Source: Ehretia macrophylla
Lineage: Eukaryota > Streptophyta > Magnoliopsida > Boraginales > Ehretiaceae
Length of the DNA: 64,000 nt
Reading direction: 5' to 3'
NCBI GenBank assembly: GCA_037974665.1
Contig: CM075775.1
Location: 67,984,622-68,048,621, forward strand
Position 1 is the stretch's first letter. Every line of letters begins with the position of its first letter. Shown piece after piece: positions 55,840-64,000 of this stretch. The notes under the pieces were generated by a model. That model was not told the DNA's origin and made no database searches. It saw nothing but the letters and a program-made list of their open reading frames with translations. Both the position numbers and the translations under genes were made by a program.

Positions 55840-55957
55840 GGGTGCAACACGAGGACTTCCCAGGGGGTCACCCATCCTAGTACTACTCTAGCCCAAGCAT
55901 GCTTAACTTAGGAGTTCTGATGGGATCCGGTGCATTAGTGGTGGTGTGATTGCACGC
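55840..55957 (-). rRNA. 5S rRNA gene, unit 53
   Basis: 118 nt with about seven differences (CTCTAGCCC, GCATGC, CTTAGGAG, GTGGTGGTGTGATTGCACGC on the + strand). The first and GTGGTGG also occur in unit 19, about 27 kb away. Confidence 0.83.
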
Positions 55958-56516
55958 GCCATGTTGAGGGCACAATTCCTATATGTGTTAACGGTTCACA
56001 ATGCCAGCCTAGAGAGATGGCCCATTCAAAAGGCCCAATGGGCTTAACGACAACCTATCCGCTTCAACAACGCAGCATCATCACAAGACGTGATATTGAC
56101 ACGTTGTAAGGCCTACTGATGTATCGCCAGTCAAGTTGTCGTCCTTTTAACAGCTCACGACGTACGATCCGGGATGGAAAAATAGAGGAAAAGAAGAAAA
56201 GTGTCCTGAAACTGATGAACACATTCGATTTTGGGCTACAAAAAGGGGCACAACGAGCAAGCTGGCTGCCCACGTCGTAGAGTTCTCAAAGAGCTTGACA
56301 ACGGTATGCTGTGCGCCGCGTAACTCCTTACGGATCAAAAGTAATGGGCACCGGAGCGACGGAGACCTGGTCACAAACCCTACGCCCTCGGTTTGAGGGC
56401 CTGGCCTCTACGTCAAGCGAAGTTTTCTTGCCCAATGTTCCGTGGGATTCTGTAATAGAGATTTGGTGGTTAAAGTATCCTGGCAACCCAAACCAGGGCA
56501 AAAAAAATTGAAAAGT

Positions 56517-56634
56517 GGGTGCAACACGAGGACTTCCCAGGGGGTCACCCATCCTAGTACTACTCTCGCCCAAGCACGTTTAACTTCGGAGGTCTGCTGG
56601 GATCCGATGCATTAGTGCTAGTATGATCACACCC
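56517..56634 (-). rRNA. 5S rRNA gene, unit 54
   Basis: 118 nt with about six differences (CACGTTTAAC in Box A, GGAGGTCTGCTGG, TCCGATGC, GCTAGTATGATCAC on the + strand). Confidence 0.84.
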
Positions 56635-57193
56635 GTCATGTTGAGGGCACAATTCCTATATGTGTTAACGGTTCATAGTTCCAGCCTAGAGAGATGGCTC
56701 ATTCAGAAGGCCCAATGGGCTTAACGACAACACATCCGCTTCAACAACGCAGCATCCTCGCAAGACGTGATATCAACACGTTGTAGGGCCCTATGATGTC
56801 CCACGAGTCAGGTTGTCGGCCTTTTAACAGCTCACGACGTACAATCCGGGACGGAAAAATAGAGCAAAAGAACGAAAGTGGCCTGAAACTGATGAAAACG
56901 TTCAATTTTGGGCTCCAAAAAGGGGCACAGCCAGCATGCTGGCTGCCCCCGTCGTAGAGCTCTCATAAAGCTTTGCAACGGTATGCTGTGCGCCGCGTAA
57001 CTCCTTACGGATCAAAAGTTATGGGCACCGGAGCGACGGATACCTCGTCACAAACCCTACCCCCTCGGTTTGCTGGCCCGACCTCTACGTGAAGCGAAGT
57101 TGTCTTGCCCAATGTTTCGTGGGATTCGGTAATTGAGATTTGGTGGATAAAGTATCTTGGCAACCCTAACTAGGGCAAAAGAAATTGAAAAGG

Positions 57194-57299
57194 GGGTGCA
57201 ACATGAGGACTTCCTAGGGGGTCACCCATCCTAGCACCACTCTTGCCCAAGCACGCTTAACTTCGGAGTTCTGATGGGATCCGTTGCATTAGTGCTGGT
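57194..57299 (-). pseudogene. 5S rRNA gene, unit 55, split by copia element (main part)
   Basis: Holds nt 13-118. The copia insertion duplicated CTGGT (57295-57299 and 62641-62645, gene nt 13-17). The remaining nt 1-12 lie at 62646-62657. Separation from its start site makes it non-functional. It also had about seven earlier substitutions, for example CTAGCACCACTCTTG (+ strand). Confidence 0.94.
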
Positions 57300-57901
57300 T
57301 GTAAGAATATAACCAATTTCCCAGAAACGTCTTAACAACAATCAAGTAGAAAGACAATACTACTCGTTATAACAATTCAATATAACACTTACAAGATAAT
57401 TGTCCCACCGTGCACTCGCAAGATTAGAGCTTCAATGGCTTCTGGACTTACAAGAAGAATACAAGAAAGAAAGACTAACTTAGGATTGTGTTTGGAGTTG
57501 TGTTGTGGATGAAAATGATGAACTAATGCATTCCTATTTATAGAATTCAGCTAGCCCGCCATATGAGACTTTCCTATCAAACATTTCAATCTTGGTTGGC
57601 TTTACCAACCATGTTCAAAGTATTAGCCACCCATATTTATCACATGGGTGGCTACAATTGACCACATGGGTGGCTAGCATCCAAGTCAACTTCTAGGAAG
57701 TTTCCTTTGGTCAAATTGGCTAACTTTAGCATTGCATCATCCCGACGTCATCTTAGGTAATTCCAAATTCCCGAACTTCTTTCTTGTAGCCATCGCGATC
57801 TCTTTTGACCTCATCCACGTTTAAGTCGGAATCATTAATTTATGCTACCATATAATTAACGATACTTATTATGAAGAGGTGGATATTGACATATATCAAC
57901 A
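57300..57901 (-). repeat. 3' LTR of the copia element
   Basis: 602 bp, TGTAAGAATATAACC to TATATCAACA on the + strand (TGTTGATATATG... on the element's strand). It is the 3' LTR because the polyprotein ends next to it. It includes a short inverted pair, CCACCCAT and ATGGGTGG, at about 57627-57655, which could fold into a hairpin. Confidence 0.93.
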
Positions 57902-57911
57902 CCCCTCCTCA
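57902..57911 (-). other. Polypurine tract of the copia element
   Basis: On the minus strand TGAGGAGGGG lies directly before the LTR's TG, the expected plus-strand primer. Confidence 0.8.
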
Positions 57912-57929
57912 ATGTTCACCTCATGTTGA

Positions 57930-59294
57930 CTAAGCTATTGGGCCAACACCCAATGTTTGAAGATGCTTGCTCAATTGGATGCTCCCTAACGCTTTAGTGA
58001 AGATATCTGCACAATTATCTTCTGTAGGGCAGTACTCCATGTAGATTTTACCTTCCTCGATCAGTTCCCTCACATAGTGATACTGAATCTCTATGTGTTT
58101 TGTTCTAGCATGAAATACTGGATTCTTTGACATGGCTATACCACTCTGACTGTCACATTTCAACATTGTTGCTTCCTCTATTGGAATGCCAATATCAGTC
58201 ATGATACGTCGTAGCCAAACAGCTTCACAGGATGCTACACAAGAAGCCTTGTATTCTGCCTCCGTTGATGAAAGTGCAACGGTGGGTTGCTTCTTACTAG
58301 CCCATGAGATGACTCCACCACCGAATGTGAATACGTAACCTGTAATAGATTTTCTTGAGTCAATATCACCAGCCCAGTCTGAGTCACAGTACCCAGATAA
58401 AGTATCTCCAGACTTGTATGATATCCCATACTCCAACGTGCCTTTGAGATATTTGAGGATCCGCATCCCTGCTTGCCAGTGACTTTGTTTCGGTTTATTT
58501 GAAAACCGACTGAGAACTCCCACATCATAACTAATATCAGGTCTTGTGTTACAAAGGAAGATTAAACTTCCCACCAACCTTCTGTAAAGCTTGTTATCAA
58601 CTTGTTTTGAAGGATCGTCAATTGATAACTTTGTATTCACTTCCATCGGGGTGACAACTGGTTTGCATTCGGACATACCAAATGTAGTCAGAAGCTCACG
58701 AACATATCGTTGCTGCGAGATGAAGATAGTATGAGGTTTTTGCCATACCTCGATTCCCAAGCAATAATGAAGAAGACCAAGATTTGTCATTTCAAATTCT
58801 TGGCTCAACCATTCTTGCGTCTTCTGAATATTATCTTCATGGTCACCAGTGATTACAAGATCATCCACATATAGAACTACAATTACCTTCTTTCCTTGTT
58901 CACTTAGAACATACAAGTTGGCCTCTGATTTGCTTCTACAGAAACCATGTTGTAAGAAGAAAGAGTCTATACGTTTGTTCCAAGCTCGTGGTGCTTGCTT
59001 TAACCCATATAAAGCCTTTTTCAATTTGCAAACTTTTTCTTCTTCACCTGGTATTTGGAAGCCAGGGGGTTGTGCAACGTAGACTTCTTCTTCGAGTTGC
59101 CCATTAAGAAAAGCTGACTTGACATCCATTTGATGTACAATCCATTCATAATGCGAGGCAGCTGCAACAACTAGCCTGATTGTTGACATTTTTGCTGTTG
59201 GAGCAAAGGTTTCATATACATCGAAACCTTAGACTTGCAAAAATCCTTGTCCTACAAGGCGTGCCTTGTATTTTTCAAGACTTCCATCTGCCTT
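57930..59294 (-). pseudogene. copia polyprotein, C-terminal part: reverse transcriptase and RNase H
   Basis: Same reading frame as the upstream gag-integrase part, separated from it only by a TAG (59295-59297) and a TAA (59229-59231). From 59189 the frame is open for 419 codons. It contains the VHQMDVKSAFLNG block with the first reverse transcriptase Asp, YGLKQAPRAW, the catalytic YVDD (about residues 107-110 of this stretch) and a Ty1-type RNase H (GYCDSDWAGD, SSTEAEY). These residues look intact. The two stops sit in the weakly conserved linker just before the palm domain. Without suppression they would prevent synthesis of active reverse transcriptase. Confidence 0.92.
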
Positions 59295-61979
59295 CTACTT
59301 CACTTTCCAGATCCATTTGGTGCCGATAATTTTTCTGTTCGGTGGCTTTTCAACGATCTCCCAAGTATCATTTTTCATGATACTATCATACTCGGCTTGC
59401 ATAGCTGCTCTCCAATTTGGATCTGACATGGCTTCCTCCACAGTTACCGGTTCTTTTACCGTCTTGATGATTTGGGTCATCAAAGCCATGTTTACTAGTT
59501 GTTGTCCTGATCTGTTCTGCTCCTCTATCCTCTTTGATCGTTTGAGTCCATCAGGATGTGGACTATCATCAGTAACTCCTGGATTTCTTCCATCAAAGAG
59601 CTGTTGGAACCACTTCGGTTGTGGCTTCCTTGTGGGTACAACAGGTTGGTCTTCAGTCTCCTCATCATTAGAGACTTCTTCATTGTTCAACGGTCGTTGT
59701 TCAGGCACTTGGTAGATTACTTCATCGGTTGATGACGAAATGGCAGGACCGCTATCCTCCATCGAGTGTGGTCTTTCATTAAACACCACATCTCGGCTTA
59801 TGATCACCTTCTTGGCCTCTACATCATAGATTCTGTATTCTTTAGACTCTTCACTATATCCCAAGAAAATGCCCTTCTTGCTCTTGTCATCCAATTTCTT
59901 TCGATTTTCATTTGGAATGTGTACAAAACACTCACACCCAAATTTTCTTAAATGAGACACAGAAGGTTTTATACCATAATAAGTCTCATTAGGAGTCTTA
60001 TCGTTGAGTGACCTGGTTGAGCACCGATTGAGGATGTATACCGCTGTGTTGACTGCTTCAGCCCAGAATGTGTTAGGTAGGCCAGCACCTTTCAACATGC
60101 ATCGAGCCATTTCTACAATTGTTCGATTTCTTCGTTCCACAACTCCATTTTGTTGTGGTGTGTATGGAGCAGTCAATTGGCGCTTAATCCCAAGCTTGTT
60201 GCAGTAGTTGGTGAACTCTGTAGAACAGAATTCCCCCCCACGATCGGTACGAAGTTTCTTCAACTGAGTTGTGTTCTCATTTGTCATAAGTTTGTGCCAC
60301 ACTTTAAACTTTTCAAGAGCATCAGCCTTGTCCCGAAGGAAGTACACCCACATCTTCCTACTATAATCGTCGACTAACAGCATAAAGTAGGAAGATCTTC
60401 CCAACGCCGTCGTAGTCATTTTTCCGCAAAGGTCAGCATGTACCAACTCTAGAGGAGCCTTTGATCGGTTATGACTCTCTTTGGGAAATGACTGTCTATG
60501 TTGCTTGCCCAGCATACAAGCTTCACATGGTCCTTCAATTTCTTCAATTGAAGGCAAATCGGCCACCATCTTCTTCTTTTGCATTTCCTTTAACACAGGA
60601 TAGGAAATGTGCCCAAACCTTTCATGCCAAAGTTGACTTGTTTTGGCATCCACGACAGCAGAAAGAGAGCTGATTTCGTAAAGATTATTTTTGCGAATAC
60701 CTTTACTTACGATATTTTGATCCTTGTCAAGAATCAAAGCTTCCGTTTTGTTGAACCGCACTTCTAGATCATTATCTGTAATAGCAGCTACATATAGCAA
60801 ATTTCTGGTGATATGGGGTACAAAGAGTACGTTGGACAGCTTCTTGTTTCCTCCATCTTTAGACACGGGCGAGATGGTTCCAGTGCCCTCAATGGGACAC
60901 CTAGCATTATTCCCGACGATAACATTCATTGGTTCTTGTAGAGGTTTTATGGAGTCATATAACTCCTTCTTGCTGGTCATGTGTCGGGAAGCTCCACTGT
61001 CTAACACCCATGCACTTGTTTGATGTACATGTGCGTTAGTACACGTTTCCTCCGATACATCTGTTACAGTAAACAGATGCACTTCCGTTTCAGCCGTATT
61101 GGCAGATTCTTTATTTCTCCAATTTGGCTTTAAAGTTCCGTTCTTCTCGTCATGGATTCGTTTCCTGCAATCTTTGACAGCATGACCTTTCTTATTGCAG
61201 TAGTAGCACGATCCAGAGAACGTCTTCTTCTTTGCTTTCTTCTTTTCTTCTTGGTTACTCCTCGTCTTGGTTGTAAAGGCAGAGTCAAGTTGATTTTCTC
61301 TGCTCCTCAGCCTCATCTCCTCCTCCATCAACATGGCAGTGAATTCTTCAAACGTCAAAGGAGGAATGCGAACTTGTGTATTGAGTGCTGTCACAAGTCC
61401 GTCAAATTTTGGAGGCAACACTCTAATGCACCTTCGAGCTAGTTCCTCGGTTGATTTGGCAATACCAACTGCAGCCATTTGATCACGTAGGTTTTTCATC
61501 CTACTGATAAATGACTCAGCTGCTTCATCTTCACTTAATCCCTCAACAGCTAACTGATTCTCCAAGTTCTGAATGCGAGTCTGGTTCCTTGTTTCATACT
61601 GATTTCTCAGTATGTTCCAAGCTTCAGTTGCCTTGGTTGTGTGTTGAATTAGAGTAAGGACAGAATCCTGAACACTTGTTACAATTGCACAAAGTGCATC
61701 AGCATTTCGTCTCCTCCATTCTTTGACAAGCTGAGGATCTGGAGGTGTGACCTTTTTTGTGTCATCTTCAGCACGGACTGCAACTGGTTCTGCATCTGTG
61801 CTTAACACTGTATCAAGGAGTTCGTAGGAGTCCAGAACTGTAGTGATTTTGAACTTCCACAAAAGATAGTTCGTGCCATCAAGCTTTCCTTCTGTGAAGG
61901 TAGGGGGATGGATACGAATTGTCGGTACTAAACCAGAACTAGAACTGGTAGAAGAAGAACTAGCACCTTGAGTAGTCAT
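59295..61979 (-). pseudogene. copia polyprotein, N-terminal part: gag, protease, integrase, start of reverse transcriptase
   Basis: 894 codons starting with ATG at 61979, 59 bases from the LTR, a normal place for a copia start. Domains in order: gag; a CCHC zinc knuckle (C258, C261, H266, C271); protease with D327-S328-G329 in WVLDSGAS; the integrase zinc region (HERFGH with C485 and C488); and the integrase core with D516, D579 and E615, exactly 35 residues between the last two as in the D-D-35-E family. The start of reverse transcriptase (WRAAMQAEYDSI, GTKWIWKVK) follows. A premature TAG ends it at 59295. All catalytic residues that I can see are present, so decay is recent. Truncated gag-integrase protein could in principle still be made. 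Confidence 0.94.
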
Positions 61980-62020
61980 AGTTGTTGAGCTTTACTAGAC
62001 AAGATTGTTGTTAAGAGCCC

Positions 62021-62038
62021 CTTAAGCTCTTGATACCA
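62021..62038 (-). other. Primer binding site of the copia element
   Basis: On the minus strand TGGTATCAAGAGCTTAAG begins immediately after the 5' LTR. TGGTATC plus AGAGC matches the initiator tRNA-Met primer type with one extra A, a variant common in copia elements. Confidence 0.88.
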
Positions 62039-62640
62039 TGTAAGAATATAACCAATTTCCCAGAAATGTCTTAACAACAATCAAGTAGAAAGACAACACT
62101 ACTCGTTATAACAATTCAATATAACACTTACAAGATAATTGTCCCACCGTGCACTCGCAAGATTAGAGCTTCAATGGCTTCTGGACTTACAAGAAGAATA
62201 CAAGAAAGAAAGACTAACTTAGGATTGTGTTTGGAGTTGTGTTGTGGATGAAAATGATGAACTAATGCATGCCTATTTATAGAATTCAGCTAGCCTGCCA
62301 TAGGAGACTTTCCTATCAAACATTTCAATCTTGGTTGGCTTTACCAACCATGTTCAAAGTATTAGCCACCCATATTTATCACATGGGTGGCTACAATTGA
62401 CAACATGGGTGGCTAGCATCCAAGTCAACTTCTAGGAAGTTTTCTTTGGTCAAATTGGCTAACTTTAGCATTGCATCATCCTGACGTCATCTTAGGTAAT
62501 TCCAAATTCCCGAACTTCTTTCTTGTAGCCATCGCGATCTCTTTTGACCTCATCGACGTTTAAGTCGGAATCAATAATTTATGCTACCATATAATTAACG
62601 ATACTTATTATGAAGAGGTGGATATTGACATATATCAACA
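62039..62640 (-). repeat. 5' LTR of the copia element
   Basis: 602 bp, the same length as the 3' LTR, with about ten substitutions between them (for example CCATAGGAGAC against CCATATGAGAC). It would contain the element's promoter, transcribing leftwards. Confidence 0.93.
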
Positions 62641-62645
62641 CTGGT

Positions 62646-62657
62646 ATCATCGCACCC
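62646..62657 (-). pseudogene. 5S rRNA gene, unit 55, first 12 nt
   Basis: The start-site end of the split gene; the upstream TATA-like element at 62680-62684 is intact. Polymerase III cannot use it because the internal boxes are more than 5 kb away. Confidence 0.9.
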
Positions 62658-63215
62658 GTCAAGTTGAGGGCACAATTCCTATATGTGTTAACGGTTCACA
62701 GTGCCAGCCTTGAGAGATGGCCCATTCAAAAGGCCCAATGGGCTTAACGACAACCCATTCGCCTCAACAACGTAGTATCCTCGTAAGACGTGATATCGAC
62801 ACATTGTAGGGCCTCTGATGTACCGCGAGTCTGGTTGTCATCCTTTTAACAACTCACGACGTACGATCCGGGATGAAAAAATAGGGCAAACGAAGAAAAG
62901 TGTCCTGAAACTGATGAAAACATTCGATTTTGGGCTCAAAAAATGGGCACAGTGAGCAAGCTGGCTGCACCCGTCGTAGAGCTCTCAGAAAGCTTTGCAA
63001 CGGTATGCTGTGCGCCGCGTAACTTCTTACGGATCAAAAGGTATGGGCACCGGAGCGAGAGAAACCTGGTCACAAACCCTACGCCCTCGGTTTGCGGGCT
63101 CAGCCTCTACGTGAAGGTAAGTTGTCTTGCCCAATGTTCCGTGGGATTCAGTAATAGAGATTTGGTGGATAAAGTATCTTGGCAACCCTAACCAGGGCAA
63201 AAAAAATTGAAAAGG

Positions 63216-63333
63216 GGGTGCAACACGAGGACTTCCCAAGGGGTCACCGATCCTAGTACTACTTTCACCCAAGCACGCTTAACTTCGGAGTTCTGATGGG
63301 ATCCGGTGCATTAGTGTTGGTATGATCGCACCA
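63216..63333 (-). rRNA. 5S rRNA gene, unit 56, upstream replaced by LTR
   Basis: 118 nt with about six differences (AAGGGG and CACCGATCC in Box C, CTTTCACCC, GTGTTGG on the + strand). Upstream sequence ends at the transcription start: GCACCA is followed by GTCACGCCCC of an LTR. The TATA, GC and -1 C elements are gone, so transcription is unlikely. Confidence 0.86.
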
Positions 63334-64000
63334 GTCACGCCCCAACTCGACCCCACCTACGATCAGTCAGGACGCAACGGAATTTCGGCGGCATAACGAC
63401 AGTAAACGGATTTCCGAGGTTCTAAACCAACCTCATTAAACATCATACATCCCGTAATTCCTCAATACAACAACAACATACAACACAACCATATATACAA
63501 TAAAACATCTTCGTTATACGCCTCCGTTCCAACATGACATACAATACCTCAACTTTATCATACAATTCAAAAGTAAGTTGAGACACAACTACAATTTAAT
63601 CATCGACAAAAGGAAACCGCTAAGTTAACATCATTAGGTTCATCATCTTTTCAATATCTATTACATTAAGAACCGTAAAGCATATAAAGTCTATTAGACT
63701 AATATACAAGACATTTAACAACATAAAGTCATAGATAAGACTCGGGAACATATGACTCATCCACAAAAGGCACATTTTCCACATTCTCCTCTTCAGGAGG
63801 CACGTACCCGTAATCTTGTGAAAGTACACCTGAAACATGCATTAATAGAGAGTGAGCTTATATACATAAGCCCAGTGAGGATCCGATAGATCTCGACAGT
63901 ATTCACTACGCTCCTTGGATTTAGTCCTTTGAGCAAGTAAACACACAACAACAATAATAACATAAATAAAGCTATCATCACATAACTATATGACCATTCA
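63334..64000 (-). mobile_element. End of an inverted LTR of another Ty3-related family (continues past window)
   Basis: Read on the minus strand this ends GTTGGGGCGTGAC like the LTRs at 9347 and 49863. It shares CGTTATGCCGCCG-type sequence (about 63385-63400) with CGTTATGCTGCCG in those LTRs (for example 49718). It also carries the stem-loop, CAG and acidic-frame module at 63688-63871. The outermost TG is not clearly kept. No internal region or target duplication is visible, so its extent is unknown. Short open frames here are not gene-like apart from the acidic frame noted separately. Confidence 0.75.
63688..63871 (-). promoter_or_regulatory. LTR module: stem-loop, CAG|G site, acidic frame, second stem-loop (inverted LTR)
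   Basis: On the minus strand, after CCTCACTG, a perfect 6-bp stem GCTTAT/ATAAGC with a 4-base loop lies at 63856-63871. TTTCAG ends at 63830. In phase 2 after that CAG there are 32 codons, rich in Glu, Asp, Val and Pro, ending at a TGA (63729-63731). A second stem, AGTCT with AGACT, lies at 63688-63700. Stem sequences differ from the other families, but the layout and reading phase are the same. Confidence 0.5.

Larger units (their letters stand above)
49864..57299 (-). repeat. 5S rDNA tandem array, block C
   Basis: Units 45-55 with very even spacing (675-678 bp). It starts with the last three template bases of a lost gene (+1 to +3 of its start) and ends inside unit 55, cut by the copia element. 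Units 49, 50 and 52 share GAACGCTT- or GAATGCTT-type Box A and CGTTGCATTAG (+ strand). Spacers left of units 51 and 53 share GGTGCACCACGAGT. No spacer gene is seen. Confidence 0.95.
57300..62640 (-). mobile_element. Complete Ty1/copia retrotransposon inserted in a 5S gene
   Basis: A 5341-bp element on the minus strand with two 602-bp LTRs, a tRNA-Met-type primer site, one long gag-pol frame with only two nonsense codons, a polypurine tract and a perfect 5-bp target duplication (CTGGT). I count about ten LTR differences by eye (about 1.7%), so it is comparatively young. The lineage within copia is not assigned; the pol resembles TNT1-type proteins. Confidence 0.95.
62641..63333 (-). repeat. 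5S rDNA tandem array, block D (one unit)
   Basis: It begins with the CTGGT target duplication and the first 12 nt of unit 55, followed by one spacer and unit 56. The spacer has the usual TATA-like box, TGGGCY cluster and terminator tracts. It ends exactly at the start of unit 56, against an inverted LTR. Confidence 0.94.

Overview
This is a stretch of plant nuclear genome, probably a eudicot; I cannot name the species. It is a long tandem array of 5S ribosomal RNA genes that LTR retrotransposons have repeatedly broken into. The evidence for a plant is the 5S gene sequence, the plant-type 5S upstream elements (TATA-like box near -26, GC near -13, C at -1), methionine-initiator-tRNA primer sites of plant type, and chromodomain-bearing Ty3 and Ty1/copia polyproteins. 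No ordinary single-copy protein gene is present.

Layout on the + strand: (1) 1-9347, the 3' part of a decayed Ty3-type chromovirus (Tekay/Del-like) with its 3' LTR, which carries a nested solo LTR at 4289-6569. (2) 9348-19716, 5S array block A. (3) 19717-27021, a complete non-autonomous LTR element with 2.76-kb LTRs and no gag or pol. (4) 27022-45987, 5S block B. (5) 45988-49863, a 5'-truncated element whose LTR is homologous to the one at 3498-9347. (6) 49864-57299, 5S block C. (7) 57300-62640, a complete Ty1/copia element on the minus strand with a perfect 5-bp target duplication. (8) 62641-63333, the last 5S unit. (9) 63334-64000, the end of a further LTR in inverted orientation that runs off the window.

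The 5S unit is about 677 bp: a 118-nt gene plus a spacer of about 559 bp. All genes are on the minus strand. I located 56 gene positions: 53 near full length, one truncated by deletion and two split by retrotransposons. No copy I read matches the window consensus exactly. The best copies differ at 2 sites and the worst at about 13, so this looks like a diverged, probably mostly silent part or edge of a 5S locus. The array shows higher-order structure: two-unit repeats at 15.1-19.7 kb and 53.8-56.0 kb, and a seven-unit block duplicated at an offset of about 7.41 kb (34.1-38.5 kb against 41.5-45.95 kb).

The most unusual signals are in the LTRs. Four LTR families share a small module: CCTC(A/G)CT, a stem-loop whose stem sequence changes but whose pairing is kept, a CAG|G splice-acceptor-like site and, in three families, a short acidic reading frame in the same phase ending in a stop, followed by a second stem-loop. 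Also, four of the five retrotransposon positions whose junction can be seen abut or interrupt a 5S gene, although genes make up only about 17% of each unit.
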